From the NCBI GenBank assembly GCA_017964755.1, contig JAGCRI010000130.1, positions 1 through 63,720 on the forward strand: a stretch of DNA of 63,720 bases, read 5' to 3'. The translations under genes were made by a program, and so were the position numbers. Origin of the DNA: Bacteroidales bacterium (GTDB taxonomy: Bacteria; Bacteroidota; Bacteroidia; Bacteroidales; WCHB1-69). Below, piece after piece: positions 42,026 through 49,998 of this stretch (positions are counted from its first letter, which is position 1; every line of letters starts with the position of its first letter). Under the pieces are notes generated by a model. That model did no database searches, had not been told where the DNA came from, and saw only the letters and a program-made list of their open reading frames with translations.

Positions 42026-43049
42026 AACTAATAATCATTGCCTCCATAAGATATTTTGGATTAGAATCATATTTGATTTCTGTTTTGATATTTAGAAGTA
42101 AATCAAGAACTTTCTTTGCTGCTGCAAGCTCTTCCGGATCATTATCAAACAGTTCAACAAACCAGTCTAAAAAATCCTCAATTTCAACCGTCTGCGGAAC
42201 TAACAAATAATCAAAAGTTTTTGTTAAATAATATTTCAAAATATCTGAAACAAACCAGCAAAAATCATCAACAAACTGCTTCAAATCAACTCCATCTGAA
42301 TATACTTTTTCAATCAGACGCACCGCATCATCAGTATCATTATAGTACAGATTTTCAAATAAATCAATATATGTTTCATAACCGACTGTTCCAAGAGCCT
42401 TTACTACATTATCAAGCGTCAAATCTGGTGAATAAGAAAGACACTTATCTAACAGTGTAATTGCATCACGCATACCGCCGTTTGCTTGCTTTGCTATGAA
42501 TTCAAGTGATTCTGCGTCGAAAGTGCTATCTATATATTCCTGCCTAACAATATATTCCAATCGCTGCTCAATTTCCCAATTCTGCATTCGCCTAAAATCA
42601 AATCGCTGACAGCGTGAAAGAATTGTTTTCGGAATCTTCTCTGGATTCGTTGTGCATCCGATGAAAACTGTTTTTGCTGGCGGTTCTTCAATCAGCTTCA
42701 AAAGAGCCGCCCAAGCACCGCCTGACAGCATATGCAACTCGTCAAGAATAAACACTTTATACTCGCCCGCCATGCTCTGCATCTGTGCTTGCTTTGTCAG
42801 TTCTCTAATATCATCTACACTGTTGTGAGAAGCTGCATCGAGTTCAATCGGACTTCCAATTCCTTTATTCAGCTCATTTGCAAAGATTCTTGCACAGGTC
42901 GTTTTACCGCATCCAGCAGAACCAATAAACAGGTATGCTTGCTTTATTTCATTGTCTCGTAACTGGTTCTGCAAGATTCTTACTGTAGCAGACTGCCCGA
43001 CCACATCTTCAAATTTTTTTGGCCTGTATTTTACCGCTAACGAAATCAT
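42015..43049 (-). CDS. DNA polymerase III gamma/tau-like clamp-loader ATPase
   Basis: A 344-residue DnaX-like AAA+ protein: VKYRPKKFEDVVGQ at the N-terminus, Walker A GSAGCGKTT (about 43-51), DELH (about 103-106), SRC sensor/arginine finger (about 145-147), sensor 2 GGMRDAI, then the helical collar. The zinc-binding insertion of bacterial DnaX is absent: the chain goes from ANELNKG directly to ELDAASHNSVDD. There is no tau-like extension, so polymerase coupling through tau is unlikely. Confidence 0.92.
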   Translation of the reverse strand: MISLAVKYRPKKFEDVVGQSATVRILQNQLRDNEIKQAYLFIGSAGCGKTTCARIFANELNKGIGSPIELDAASHNSVDDIRELTKQAQMQSMAGEYKVFILDELHMLSGGAWAALLKLIEEPPAKTVFIGCTTNPEKIPKTILSRCQRFDFRRMQNWEIEQRLEYIVRQEYIDSTFDAESLEFIAKQANGGMRDAITLLDKCLSYSPDLTLDNVVKALGTVGYETYIDLFENLYYNDTDDAVRLIEKVYSDGVDLKQFVDDFCWFVSDILKYYLTKTFDYLLVPQTVEIEDFLDWFVELFDNDPEELAAAKKVLDLLLNIKTEIKYDSNPKYLMEAMIISYGE

Positions 43050-43243
43050 TTTGTTTCACGCTCCTTCAGTTTTCTAATAAACGCACAGCAGTCGTCGCAA
43101 ACAGGAAACACACCGATTTGATGTCCGCGTTCAGCGGCAATGCGTTCGTCTTCGGTTAATGCAATGAAACCGCCGCAAATTCGGCAGTAATAACCAACCT
43201 GCCACGTACCTGTGTTGATATACACCATCGAAACATTAGGCAT
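43046..43243 (-). CDS. Small zinc-ribbon protein
   Basis: About 65 residues with CRICGG and CDDCCAF knuckles and a C-terminal LKERETK tail. ATG at 43243 follows GGAGCG. It overlaps the gamma/tau start by 4 nt. Function unknown. Confidence 0.6.
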   Translation of the reverse strand: MPNVSMVYINTGTWQVGYYCRICGGFIALTEDERIAAERGHQIGVFPVCDDCCAFIRKLKERETK

Positions 43244-43535
43244 TAGCTGCACGCTCCTTTAACGCTTGTTCTGCGGCTTCATAGGTGAGAAAAACGGTTT
43301 TTCCAAACTTTCCGTATCCTCCGTGCGTAATACCCGAATTTCTAAGCTGAATTTCCAAGCCATCGCGCCCGATATAAAAGCCTTCACAAGTTGTATTGAA
43401 TATGGAATCATATCTAACTGTTAATCCTTTGTGACGCGAATCAAGAACATATACAGTGTCTCCAATCTCACACGGTAGACCAATGATTTGTGATTTTTTC
43501 AACTTGTAAGATTTATTAACAAGTTCACTGCTCAT
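43236..43535 (-). CDS. Small hypothetical protein of the early cluster
   Basis: About 99 residues, beta-rich, with PCEIGDTVYVLDSRHK followed by VFLTYEAAEQALKERAA at the end. Start at 43535 (GAAAGAAGG upstream); an ATG two codons earlier is possible. The EAAEQALKER tail recurs in the gene at 43719-43958. Phage proteins of this form are common and uncharacterised. Confidence 0.65.
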   Translation of the reverse strand: MSSELVNKSYKLKKSQIIGLPCEIGDTVYVLDSRHKGLTVRYDSIFNTTCEGFYIGRDGLEIQLRNSGITHGGYGKFGKTVFLTYEAAEQALKERAANA

Positions 43536-43722
43536 ATCCATCCTTCTTTCTATATTGGCAACAAACTCTATACCGCTTTTCACCAAGTTCATTTAATTCT
43601 TGCTTTGTGGTTTCTTCTTGCCAAAAGTCCATAAGTAGGTCTGCAAGTTCTTCGGAGTAGAAATGATCTCCGCAGTTTGCGAAGAAGTCGTCTAAAAACC
43701 TTGACAGCTTTTCAACATTCAT
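43525..43722 (-). CDS. Small hypothetical helical protein
   Basis: A 65-residue, acidic helical protein, overlapping both neighbours by a few bases. No family recognised. Confidence 0.6.
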   Translation of the reverse strand: MNVEKLSRFLDDFFANCGDHFYSEELADLLMDFWQEETTKQELNELGEKRYRVCCQYRKKDGYEQ

Positions 43723-43958
43723 TTTTCATTACGCTCCTTTAATGCTTGTTCGGCTTCTTCACGGGTGAGCCAGTATTGCGGCTTCTCCATTTCGAGTATA
43801 TTTGCAACAATCCACGCATAAGTAGGTGCAATACACTTTGTGACCTTGTAATGATAGACGCAAAAGATGCCTCCACAGATAATACAGTTAAACCCTATGT
43901 CGATATTTTCCAGTGTTTTAAGGTTCAGTACCACACGCTCATCATCAAAGAATGTCAT
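43719..43958 (-). CDS. Small hypothetical protein with CxxC
   Basis: A 79-residue protein with NCIICGGIFCVYHYKV and the C-terminal YWLTREEAEQALKER tail shared with the gene at 43236-43535. Function unknown. Confidence 0.65.
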   Translation of the reverse strand: MTFFDDERVVLNLKTLENIDIGFNCIICGGIFCVYHYKVTKCIAPTYAWIVANILEMEKPQYWLTREEAEQALKERNEK

Positions 43959-44134
43959 TGTTCATCCTCCAGTTCAGACTTACTCCCAGAAAACAACCGA
44001 TTCAAAAATGCGCTTCCAGAGTTCCTATTATTTTCTCGTTCCATTCTAATTTTTTCTCTGATAACACTGCATACGAGTTCAGCCACCAGAAATATGGTAG
44101 CGCAAATAATACTTGTGATCCAAACACTATTCAT
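43955..44134 (-). CDS. Small single-pass membrane protein
   Basis: A 59-residue protein with an N-terminal membrane segment (SVWITSIICATIFLVAELV) and a charged tail. GGAGGAATAAAC precedes ATG at 44134; the stop overlaps the next start (ATGA). Function unknown. Confidence 0.6.
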   Translation of the reverse strand: MNSVWITSIICATIFLVAELVCSVIREKIRMERENNRNSGSAFLNRLFSGSKSELEDEQ

Positions 44135-44137
44135 TGT

Positions 44138-44341
44138 TTATTCCTCCGTCGATAATACATAAACGGCAAACTGACAATTTTCGCCATTCATTATAATTGT
44201 TTTAATCTTGTAGCCCATCTTTCGCAAATCATAAATAATAGCTCCAAGTCGAGTTGTGCCAAACAACTTAAACGCTTGCCAATTTGTAATGGAATTTCCA
44301 TTTTGCAACCATTTCAACACGTCTGCTCTTTGACCTTTCAT
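44138..44341 (-). CDS. Small winged-helix protein
   Basis: A 67-residue protein, MKGQRADVLKWLQNGNSIT followed by AFKLFGTTRLGAIIYDLRKMGYKI. This is the small wHTH found in many Firmicutes phages. Likely DNA-binding. ATG at 44341 follows GGAGGAATCACAA. Confidence 0.7.
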   Translation of the reverse strand: MKGQRADVLKWLQNGNSITNWQAFKLFGTTRLGAIIYDLRKMGYKIKTIIMNGENCQFAVYVLSTEE

Positions 44342-44541
44342 TTTGTGATTCCTCCCCAAAGTTCAATTTTTTCGGTTTCGGTTTCGATTTCCCAATAGTT
44401 ATTATTAATATGAATCGCAAAAGGCGAATCGTCTTGTTCATCTACGCTAATAGACAAATATGTTGTTTCTTGGCTGAAATCCTTTGCCAACTTGTAAATT
44501 TCTCTTACAAGTTCAAGCATTTTCTTTTCTTGTTCTTTCAT
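44338..44541 (-). CDS. Small hypothetical protein
   Basis: A 67-residue acidic protein with an N-terminal helix and beta-type C-terminus. It overlaps both neighbours by 4 nt. No family recognised. Confidence 0.6.
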   Translation of the reverse strand: MKEQEKKMLELVREIYKLAKDFSQETTYLSISVDEQDDSPFAIHINNNYWEIETETEKIELWGGITK

Positions 44542-44870
44542 TGGTTTTCCTCCGCTTCTTTTAATTTTAAAAATGTTTTTTCATCTATGACATAGTACCT
44601 TGTACCATTATCACCGAAATCAAATACCAGCGCATTATACTGCCTATTCATTGCAAATGCTTCTTCAGCATTCTTTTCAAGCCATTCTTTTTTAATGGAA
44701 AATGACTTGCTTTCACTTGTTTTTGTTTTTGCTTCTATAGCCCATTGATCTGTGACAATATCTGATTTTTGAAATGGTGTAGCTCCACTGTTTGATTGCT
44801 GCTTGCCGCCAACTGCCTTTGCAACTGCTTTTTCCTGCTTGTCCGAATAGAATCTTGTTGGCTTATTCAT
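44538..44870 (-). CDS. PD-(D/E)XK nuclease, Holliday-junction-resolvase-like
   Basis: A 110-residue protein. KQEKAVAKAVGGKQQSNSG, then KSDIVTDQWAIEAKTKTSES supply the Glu, Asp and E-x-K of a PD-(D/E)XK fold as in small phage resolvase-like nucleases. It could cut branched DNA during recombination-dependent replication, next to RecA and RecU-like genes. Confidence 0.72.
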   Translation of the reverse strand: MNKPTRFYSDKQEKAVAKAVGGKQQSNSGATPFQKSDIVTDQWAIEAKTKTSESKSFSIKKEWLEKNAEEAFAMNRQYNALVFDFGDNGTRYYVIDEKTFLKLKEAEENQ

Positions 44871-45120
44871 CTATACCACAAATCCTTTCCGCTGCTATAA
44901 ACCTTGCTCCGAACCAATCTACGGAAAGAAGATTCAAATCATGCACGTTTTCAATTGGATCAATCAAAATATTTGCGCCGTGAATTCGACTAAAATCAAA
45001 CAATGGGTTATTAAGCTCATTGCCGCCGTAAATAGTGTTCTGTGAGACACGATACATTTTACCAACGGTCAATTCCAGCAAAATACCGGAATCGACGCAA
45101 ATGACATAAAACTCACTCAT
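44863..45120 (-). CDS. Small hypothetical protein
   Basis: An 85-residue, beta-rich acidic protein overlapping its neighbours. No family recognised. Confidence 0.6.
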   Translation of the reverse strand: MSEFYVICVDSGILLELTVGKMYRVSQNTIYGGNELNNPLFDFSRIHGANILIDPIENVHDLNLLSVDWFGARFIAAERICGIDE

Positions 45121-45410
45121 GCTGTTACCTCCCTCTTTTCTACTTGCTCCGCTGTAAAGAATGCGGCATTGACAAGAACAAGGTGATTATTATCGGCTTC
45201 TTCTGCGCTCAAATTAGCGTCTATTTCGCTTTCTTGCTCTTTCTTAGCATACTTTACTGGCTTCCAGATTTTCGTCTTAAAAACGGCTTTTTCGCCTTTT
45301 TTAACGCTATATCCACGCCGCTTCCAACCTGCAAAGGTATTAACTACTTCCGTCATTGGATCAAGATTTGCAAGTTTCATAGCTCCTACGATAATTTCGA
45401 TGTTTGTCAT
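45117..45410 (-). CDS. ArdC-like ssDNA-binding domain fragment
   Basis: About 97 residues. The segment FAGWKRRGYSVKKGEKAVFK followed by TKIWKPV matches the core of the ArdC/DUF1738 N-terminal domain of antirestriction-type proteins, without a peptidase domain. It may bind ssDNA. ATG at 45410 follows AAAGGAGTG. Confidence 0.6.
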   Translation of the reverse strand: MTNIEIIVGAMKLANLDPMTEVVNTFAGWKRRGYSVKKGEKAVFKTKIWKPVKYAKKEQESEIDANLSAEEADNNHLVLVNAAFFTAEQVEKREVTA

Positions 45411-45450
45411 TTTTAACACTCCTTTTATTTATTATGCAACGCTGTAACTT

Positions 45451-45663
45451 TCAAGCGTTCTGTTTTAAGCAAAGCTCTTTTGCTTCTTTAAGTGTGTTTC
45501 CATAACCTAAGAATTTATCTTTGTAACCAACAAGACGATTGAGTCTATACCATTCTTCTTTTTCCTGTAAATCCGTCACAAACCAAACACCGGACATGCG
45601 TTCAATCTTAAAGCGACGATCTTCTGAATAATAATTACCTAAACTATCTCTTGTGAATTTCAT
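45451..45663 (-). CDS. Small hypothetical protein
   Basis: A 70-residue protein, first gene after the promoter at 45701-45729, with a beta-type core and a helical tail. No family recognised. Confidence 0.6.
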   Translation of the reverse strand: MKFTRDSLGNYYSEDRRFKIERMSGVWFVTDLQEKEEWYRLNRLVGYKDKFLGYGNTLKEAKELCLKQNA

Positions 45664-45700
45664 CTTTTTGTACCTCTTTCTTTTTTGTTTTTGTGCTTTA

Positions 45701-45729
45701 ATTATATACTACCTTTTTCAAAAAGTCAA
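45701..45729 (-). promoter_or_regulatory. Sigma70-type promoter, repeated family
   Basis: TTGACT (45724-45729), 17-bp spacer, TATAAT (45701-45706), with ACTAT/ATAGT inverted repeat flanks. It drives the small early gene cluster and the clamp loader. Confidence 0.85.
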
Positions 45730-45780
45730 TAGTTTTTTCAAAGTTTTTTATAAAAATATCAAAAAAGTTTTGAGCCGAAC

Positions 45781-46584
45781 TTAATCGGCTCCATTCATTG
45801 CTTTATCCACCTGTTCTTCTGCTAATTTCTTTTTTAATTCAAGTGTTTTTCTCCTTGCTTCTACGCGCTTTCTAACGTGTTCAGGAGATTGCTTTCCAAG
45901 CGGCTTTCGCGGACCGCGCATTTTTTGCAGCGATTCTTCTGTATGATGCTTTCCATAAAAATGATTTAATTCACCTTTATTTATATCACTTAAATGCTTC
46001 TTAGCTTCCTCACTAAGATGCTTCCCGTACATGGGATTATCTTTTCCAAAAAACCCCTTACCATACATTGGATTATCCTTTCCACAATGTTTACCTTTTC
46101 CAGCTTCTGATATTTTTCTTTTTGTCTCTTCCGAATGGTGTTTCCCTAAATTTATTTCTCTCAATCTTTGCTTCTGATCTTCCGAAATCGGTCGCCCTTT
46201 AAATGCGGCACTTAATTTTTTCCTTGTTTCTTCCGAAACAACTCTTCCTTTAGATGCCTGCGCAAGTTTTCTTTTTGTTTCTTCAGTATGATGCATACCA
46301 AGCGCGCTGCAATCACCACCATCAGATATATTATATCCAAATTTTGGATTTTGTGTATTATAGATTTTAATTAAAAGCTGCTCAAGATCACACGCAGCTT
46401 CTTTTGACAAATCAGTAGCCAAAATAATATGTTCTATATTTTCCCAACCATATTTTTTAACTGCGCGCCCGAATAATTGTGTTTGATATCCGCGCCCGCT
46501 TGCCCATCTTTCCTCCACAGCCATTGATGTTAAACCAATATACTTTTTACCACTCGGTGTAATGTGCATATAAACTGTATACAT
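45781..46584 (-). CDS. GIY-YIG homing endonuclease with NUMOD3 repeats
   Basis: A 267-residue protein. The N-terminal GIY-YIG domain contains VYMHITPSGKKYIGLT, a GRAVKKYGWENIEH segment and the Glu-containing CDLEQLLI. The rest is a series of NUMOD3-type DNA-binding repeats (HHTEETKRKLAQASKG, SEETRKKLSAAFKG, HHSEETKRKISEAGKG). It is free-standing, between recA and the small-gene cluster. ATG at 46584 follows GGGGAG. A consensus promoter and a pseudoknot-forming leader precede it. Confidence 0.92.
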   Translation of the reverse strand: MYTVYMHITPSGKKYIGLTSMAVEERWASGRGYQTQLFGRAVKKYGWENIEHIILATDLSKEAACDLEQLLIKIYNTQNPKFGYNISDGGDCSALGMHHTEETKRKLAQASKGRVVSEETRKKLSAAFKGRPISEDQKQRLREINLGKHHSEETKRKISEAGKGKHCGKDNPMYGKGFFGKDNPMYGKHLSEEAKKHLSDINKGELNHFYGKHHTEESLQKMRGPRKPLGKQSPEHVRKRVEARRKTLELKKKLAEEQVDKAMNGAD

Positions 46585-46589
46585 AATTC

Positions 46590-46697
46590 TCCCCAATATA
46601 AAAATACACCGCAGGAGTATATGGGTCGAGCATACACTTTTATACCTGCGATGATTCTAACATATTTTAAAGTTTTGCGTAAGTCTCGACCTCTTAC
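46590..46697 (-). ncRNA. Pseudoknotted leader RNA of the GIY-YIG gene
   Basis: The minus-strand transcript contains a hairpin at 46610-46650: CGCAGG/CCTGCG, a one-sided internal loop, an 8-bp stem AGTGTATG/CATATACT with one G-U, and the 7-nt loop CTCGACC. All seven loop bases pair with GGTCGAG at 46685-46691. The G-U becomes A-C on the other strand, so the fold belongs to this transcript. A short U-rich stretch and the ribosome binding site follow. Likely control of endonuclease expression. Confidence 0.65.
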
Positions 46698-46703
46698 TCT
46701 TAT

Positions 46704-46732
46704 ATTATAACAAATAAATTCAATTTTGTCAA
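46704..46732 (-). promoter_or_regulatory. Consensus promoter for the GIY-YIG gene
   Basis: TTGACA (46727-46732), 17-bp spacer, TATAAT (46704-46709), a perfect sigma70 match just after the recA stop. Confidence 0.9.
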
Positions 46733-46735
46733 GTA

Positions 46736-47764
46736 TTATCGATTATTTATTGCATAATCTATTTGTTTTTCAAGCGATTTTAAATACTCTATATTCTCTT
46801 CGACCTTCAAATATTCTTTAACACTTTGCATACCTTGAAGTTTTTTAATAATTTCGCCAGTTTCAAAATCAATTAAATTATACCACGCTCCTGCCTTTTG
46901 CACAAAATCAAATCTTATTGCAACATCAATCAAATCCTTAATATAATCAATACCGTCAGCGTATGTCAATGTATAAAATCCAACACGCGCGACCGCGGGA
47001 CACGTTTTGTTCTTTGTCATTGACATCATAACAATATTACCGGCAGGGCTTTCAGCACTTCTTGTTAATTCATTTCCTTTTTCGTCGATAAACTTTCCCC
47101 GGCTGAATCTTAATCTAACTGAGCAAACATGCTTCCACGCTTTTCCTCCCGGAGTTGTCGTGCCGCCCCAAGTGCTATTCAAATCTTCGCGCTCTTGGTT
47201 GATGCCGATACCCGTGCATTTATGCTTTTGCATAAGCATTTCAATTTTCTTGCTGAAGAGCGTCAACGGTTTCGCGATACCACCATATGTTTTGTCCTCC
47301 ATCGTCTTGTCATATTCCTGCTGTGACATGAGCACTCCAAGACTATCAAGAACCCACAGACCAACCTCGCCACTATCTACAAAGTCGCAAATAGCTTGAA
47401 AGATGTTTTCTGCTGACTGTGACTTCGGCTGTAAAATATACATATTATCAACATCAACACCGAGCTTTCTTGCCCAGTCCGCGTCAAGCGTATTCTCAGC
47501 ATCAACATACAGAACAGCTCTTGCATCTGGCATTTGCTGATAATTAGCTACAATATCCAGTGCCGAAGTCGTTTTACCGCCGTGTTCTTCCCCATAAAAC
47601 TCTGTAATTTTACCCACAGGAATGCCACCAAAGGTACAATAATTCATTCGTGGAGAAGTAAATGGAATTCGCTGATAATTAAAACCATTCAAACCGAGCG
47701 TAATGATTTCTTCCTTTGCATTTTTATTTAACTGTTTACAAAGCTCATCAAGTTTGCTGCTCAT
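46736..47764 (-). CDS. recA: RecA-type recombinase
   Basis: A 342-residue protein with Walker A GEEHGGKTT (about 58-66), ILYVDAENTLDADWARKLG-like region (AVLYVDAENTLDADW), Walker B VGLWVLDSLGVL and the RecA segment MLMQKHKCTGIGINQERED. It forms filaments on ssDNA and promotes strand exchange. Start at 47764 is preferred (AAAGGCGG nine bases upstream). Neighbouring resolvase-like and Cas4-like nucleases point to recombination-dependent replication. Confidence 0.92.
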   Translation of the reverse strand: MSSKLDELCKQLNKNAKEEIITLGLNGFNYQRIPFTSPRMNYCTFGGIPVGKITEFYGEEHGGKTTSALDIVANYQQMPDARAVLYVDAENTLDADWARKLGVDVDNMYILQPKSQSAENIFQAICDFVDSGEVGLWVLDSLGVLMSQQEYDKTMEDKTYGGIAKPLTLFSKKIEMLMQKHKCTGIGINQEREDLNSTWGGTTTPGGKAWKHVCSVRLRFSRGKFIDEKGNELTRSAESPAGNIVMMSMTKNKTCPAVARVGFYTLTYADGIDYIKDLIDVAIRFDFVQKAGAWYNLIDFETGEIIKKLQGMQSVKEYLKVEENIEYLKSLEKQIDYAINNR

Positions 47765-47924
47765 CCGCATTATCCGCCTTTATAATAAAATTTTCCGGAA
47801 CAAGACCGTTTGTTATATTATATTCGCAATATAAATCGTATAAGATATCTGATTTATTGATATGAATAGCTCTCACCATTACAGGAACCAAAACAGTCTC
47901 GCCAACATCAAATTTTGTTTTCAT
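47748..47924 (-). CDS. Small hypothetical protein
   Basis: A 58-residue protein. GGAGAAATGT precedes ATG at 47924. It overlaps the previous gene by 17 nt and the recA start by about 17 nt. A compact beta-rich KFDVGETVLVPVMVRAI start suggests a small SH3-like fold, as in its neighbour. Function unknown. Confidence 0.6.
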   Translation of the reverse strand: MKTKFDVGETVLVPVMVRAIHINKSDILYDLYCEYNITNGLVPENFIIKADNADEQQT

Positions 47925-48096
47925 ACATTTCTCCTAACTCGCAAAGTTGATCCTCTGTATACCAATGGTCTTCCCAATCATTTACACAGCACTTTATTTT
48001 ATAAAGAATTTGACCATGTTCTAAAAATTTTACTTCAAGTACCCTAACAGGCAAATAAACCTGTTGTCCGGGATAAAATTTACTTTCCAATGTCAT
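47908..48096 (-). CDS. Small SH3-like hypothetical protein
   Basis: A 62-residue protein: KFYPGQQVYLPVRVLEVKF and CVNDWEDHWYTEDQL. This type of small beta protein is common in phage early regions. It overlaps neighbours at both ends. Function unknown. Confidence 0.6.
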   Translation of the reverse strand: MTLESKFYPGQQVYLPVRVLEVKFLEHGQILYKIKCCVNDWEDHWYTEDQLCELGEMYENKI

Positions 48097-48737
48097 AATT
48101 CTGCAATCTCCTTCAAATATGGCAATTCAAGTAACTTTTCAATCAATGTAGTCCACTCATCCAGCTTGTGTCCTATGCGCTGCTTGATAATTGTTAAAGC
48201 GTTTTCATAGTTCATTGTGATTGTTCTTTTCTGATTATAACTTGACGGTAAAAGCTGAACAAGCTGCCACCAAGTATCTTTATCCTTCGTCTGATTGTAC
48301 CCAAAACGAACAACATTCAAATATTTAATCAAATCTTCAAGAACAAAGACCGATTTATAATTTAAATGCTCAGTTGAAAAATCACTCAGTTCAAACGGTT
48401 TTGCCGTTAATTTGTGCATTGTGCTGCAACTATTTGCAACCGTTCCGACCTTATAGGTGTCAAACTCTTTCCACCAGTAAAACGGTGCTGTGATATCCAA
48501 GCTAATAAAAATCTGGCGCATAAACTTCCGATGCTCAGGACCAGCTTTGCAAAGTTTCTGCATTAACTCAAGATCCTTCTCACCGAGAAAAAACTGATAA
48601 TCTGCTGTTTCGAGCGTTTCCGCATCCTCGATATGCGTCTTGTAGCTGTCGGACTTCGACCAGCTATTCATTGGATTTCTCATTCCACGAATAGCGTGTT
48701 CAAATCCCCATACTTCGACATTTTCAACTTTCAACAT
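48093..48737 (-). CDS. ThyX-like-fold protein
   Basis: A 214-residue protein: PEHRKFMRQIFISLDITAPF followed by YWWKEFDTYKVGTVANSCSTMHKL. A very similar segment is common in Firmicutes phages and resembles the ThyX fold, but the canonical RHRxxSxNE signature is altered to KEFDTYKVGTVANS, so thymidylate synthase activity is doubtful. It may be a catalytically altered relative. Confidence 0.6.
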   Translation of the reverse strand: MLKVENVEVWGFEHAIRGMRNPMNSWSKSDSYKTHIEDAETLETADYQFFLGEKDLELMQKLCKAGPEHRKFMRQIFISLDITAPFYWWKEFDTYKVGTVANSCSTMHKLTAKPFELSDFSTEHLNYKSVFVLEDLIKYLNVVRFGYNQTKDKDTWWQLVQLLPSSYNQKRTITMNYENALTIIKQRIGHKLDEWTTLIEKLLELPYLKEIAEL

Positions 48738-49029
48738 TTGCTAATTCCTCCTTAACATCTTTGGTTAGCTGTTTAACACAGGCTCTTTCAAATCCATAAT
48801 CCATATTAACTCGCAAATCTTCTGCATACTGAATATACCACTTTGCTTTCTCAATATCTTGGTGCCAAGAATTACCTTCCTTTTCTCCAGCACGATAAAT
48901 ATATTTATAGGCACTTAAAAGAGCGAAAATTTCTGTGTAATATTTACCAAACTGCTCTTCCATTTCCTTAATGCATTCTTTTCGCCCTTCTTTCTGATAA
49001 TGCTGCGGATGATTTACTGCTTCACTCAT
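48724..49029 (-). CDS. DUF3310 protein
   Basis: A 101-residue protein with VNHPQHYQKEGRKECIKEME, then YKYIYRAGEKEG and WHQDIEKAKWYIQYA, the DUF3310 signature. Widespread in phages, sometimes annotated as nucleotide-kinase-like; the function is not settled. Confidence 0.85.
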   Translation of the reverse strand: MSEAVNHPQHYQKEGRKECIKEMEEQFGKYYTEIFALLSAYKYIYRAGEKEGNSWHQDIEKAKWYIQYAEDLRVNMDYGFERACVKQLTKDVKEELANVES

Positions 49030-49523
49030 TTGCCGCTGCCTCCAATCCTTGTTAGATCGCTTTCCTGCATGCGCCGTGAAATGACCTTTTTCACGCTCTG
49101 TAGCAGTTCCTGCCCGTTCTCAATCTTGCTTTTCATCATCTTGTATGCTCTTGTATAAGCAGACGAAACGATGTATTCTTTACGAGCATTTAATTCTGCA
49201 ATACTGTCTTTATCCGCAACTGTTCCTCCATCAAGTCTGGAACGTGTTTCATTATAGGTTTCTTTGTAGAGGGCCTTGCCCATATCATCCCGAATACCAA
49301 GTTGCTCGCACATACCGCCTGCAAAATAAAGATAAGTTGACAAGTTCAAGCAGAAATCATCTAATTCAGCATCTGTAGGTGGATTTTCGCCGTCTTTAAG
49401 ACAATCTTTGATAAATTTAACATACATATCAAGGTCCTTGCAATAAGGCTTTATAATATCAAACGCAAGTTTTTCAATCTCACCTGAATTCGTCTCAACT
49501 TGTTCTTTAATCTGTAAAATCAC
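49026..49523 (-). CDS. Hypothetical helical protein
   Basis: A 165-residue, mostly helical protein overlapping DUF3310 and RecU-like genes by 4 nt each. The C-terminal half has repeated Lys/Arg helices that may bind nucleic acid. No family recognised. Confidence 0.7.
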   Translation of the reverse strand: MILQIKEQVETNSGEIEKLAFDIIKPYCKDLDMYVKFIKDCLKDGENPPTDAELDDFCLNLSTYLYFAGGMCEQLGIRDDMGKALYKETYNETRSRLDGGTVADKDSIAELNARKEYIVSSAYTRAYKMMKSKIENGQELLQSVKKVISRRMQESDLTRIGGSGK

Positions 49524-49996
49524 AACTTTGCAACCTCCTCCACGAAATCTGATAAATCATAATCAAAGAAAACTCGTTTCTTTTCGCCTTTAATTTTTAA
49601 AACTTTATATGGCGGATAAGTGAACAAGTCGTATCTAATACTTTTCAACCCTTCGTTTTTTAAATCATAAAGCATTTGGATTGGAATAAATAATGTTGTA
49701 TCATAATCTATCCACCAACATAGAATACCCGCAAAAACACCTTTGATCTTGCTTTTTTCCAACAGCCCGCTCCATTGACCGTCTGTAATATTGGAAAATC
49801 TAAAGTTATTTCCTCTCGTTGTCTTACACTCTACATACACCTCATACGGTTCTTTATAAACAACGAAATCTGAAACATTTCGACTTCCGGCAAATCCGCT
49901 CATTTGATCGTGAAAGCGGTCAATAGAAACTCCGGGAACCTTGCGAAAAGCGTCTTTAATAACCGTTTCAAACTGTTTTCCACGATTCTCTGCCAT
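49520..49996 (-). CDS. RecU-like Holliday junction resolvase
   Basis: A 158-residue protein: ENRGKQFETVIKDAF at the N-terminus, RNVSDFVVYKEPYEVYVECK (Asp, then Glu-x-Lys) and a later FSNITDGQWSGL segment. This is the RecU pattern of PD-(D/E)XK resolvases from Gram-positive hosts and phages. ATG at 49996 follows AGGGGG. It would resolve crossover intermediates produced by the phage RecA. Confidence 0.82.
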   Translation of the reverse strand: MAENRGKQFETVIKDAFRKVPGVSIDRFHDQMSGFAGSRNVSDFVVYKEPYEVYVECKTTRGNNFRFSNITDGQWSGLLEKSKIKGVFAGILCWWIDYDTTLFIPIQMLYDLKNEGLKSIRYDLFTYPPYKVLKIKGEKKRVFFDYDLSDFVEEVAKL

Positions 49997-49998
49997 TA

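Noticed and set aside
45781..46736. Group I intron carrying the GIY-YIG endonuclease
   Set aside because: The flanking recA and small genes are intact and the intergenic RNA is too short for a catalytic intron core.
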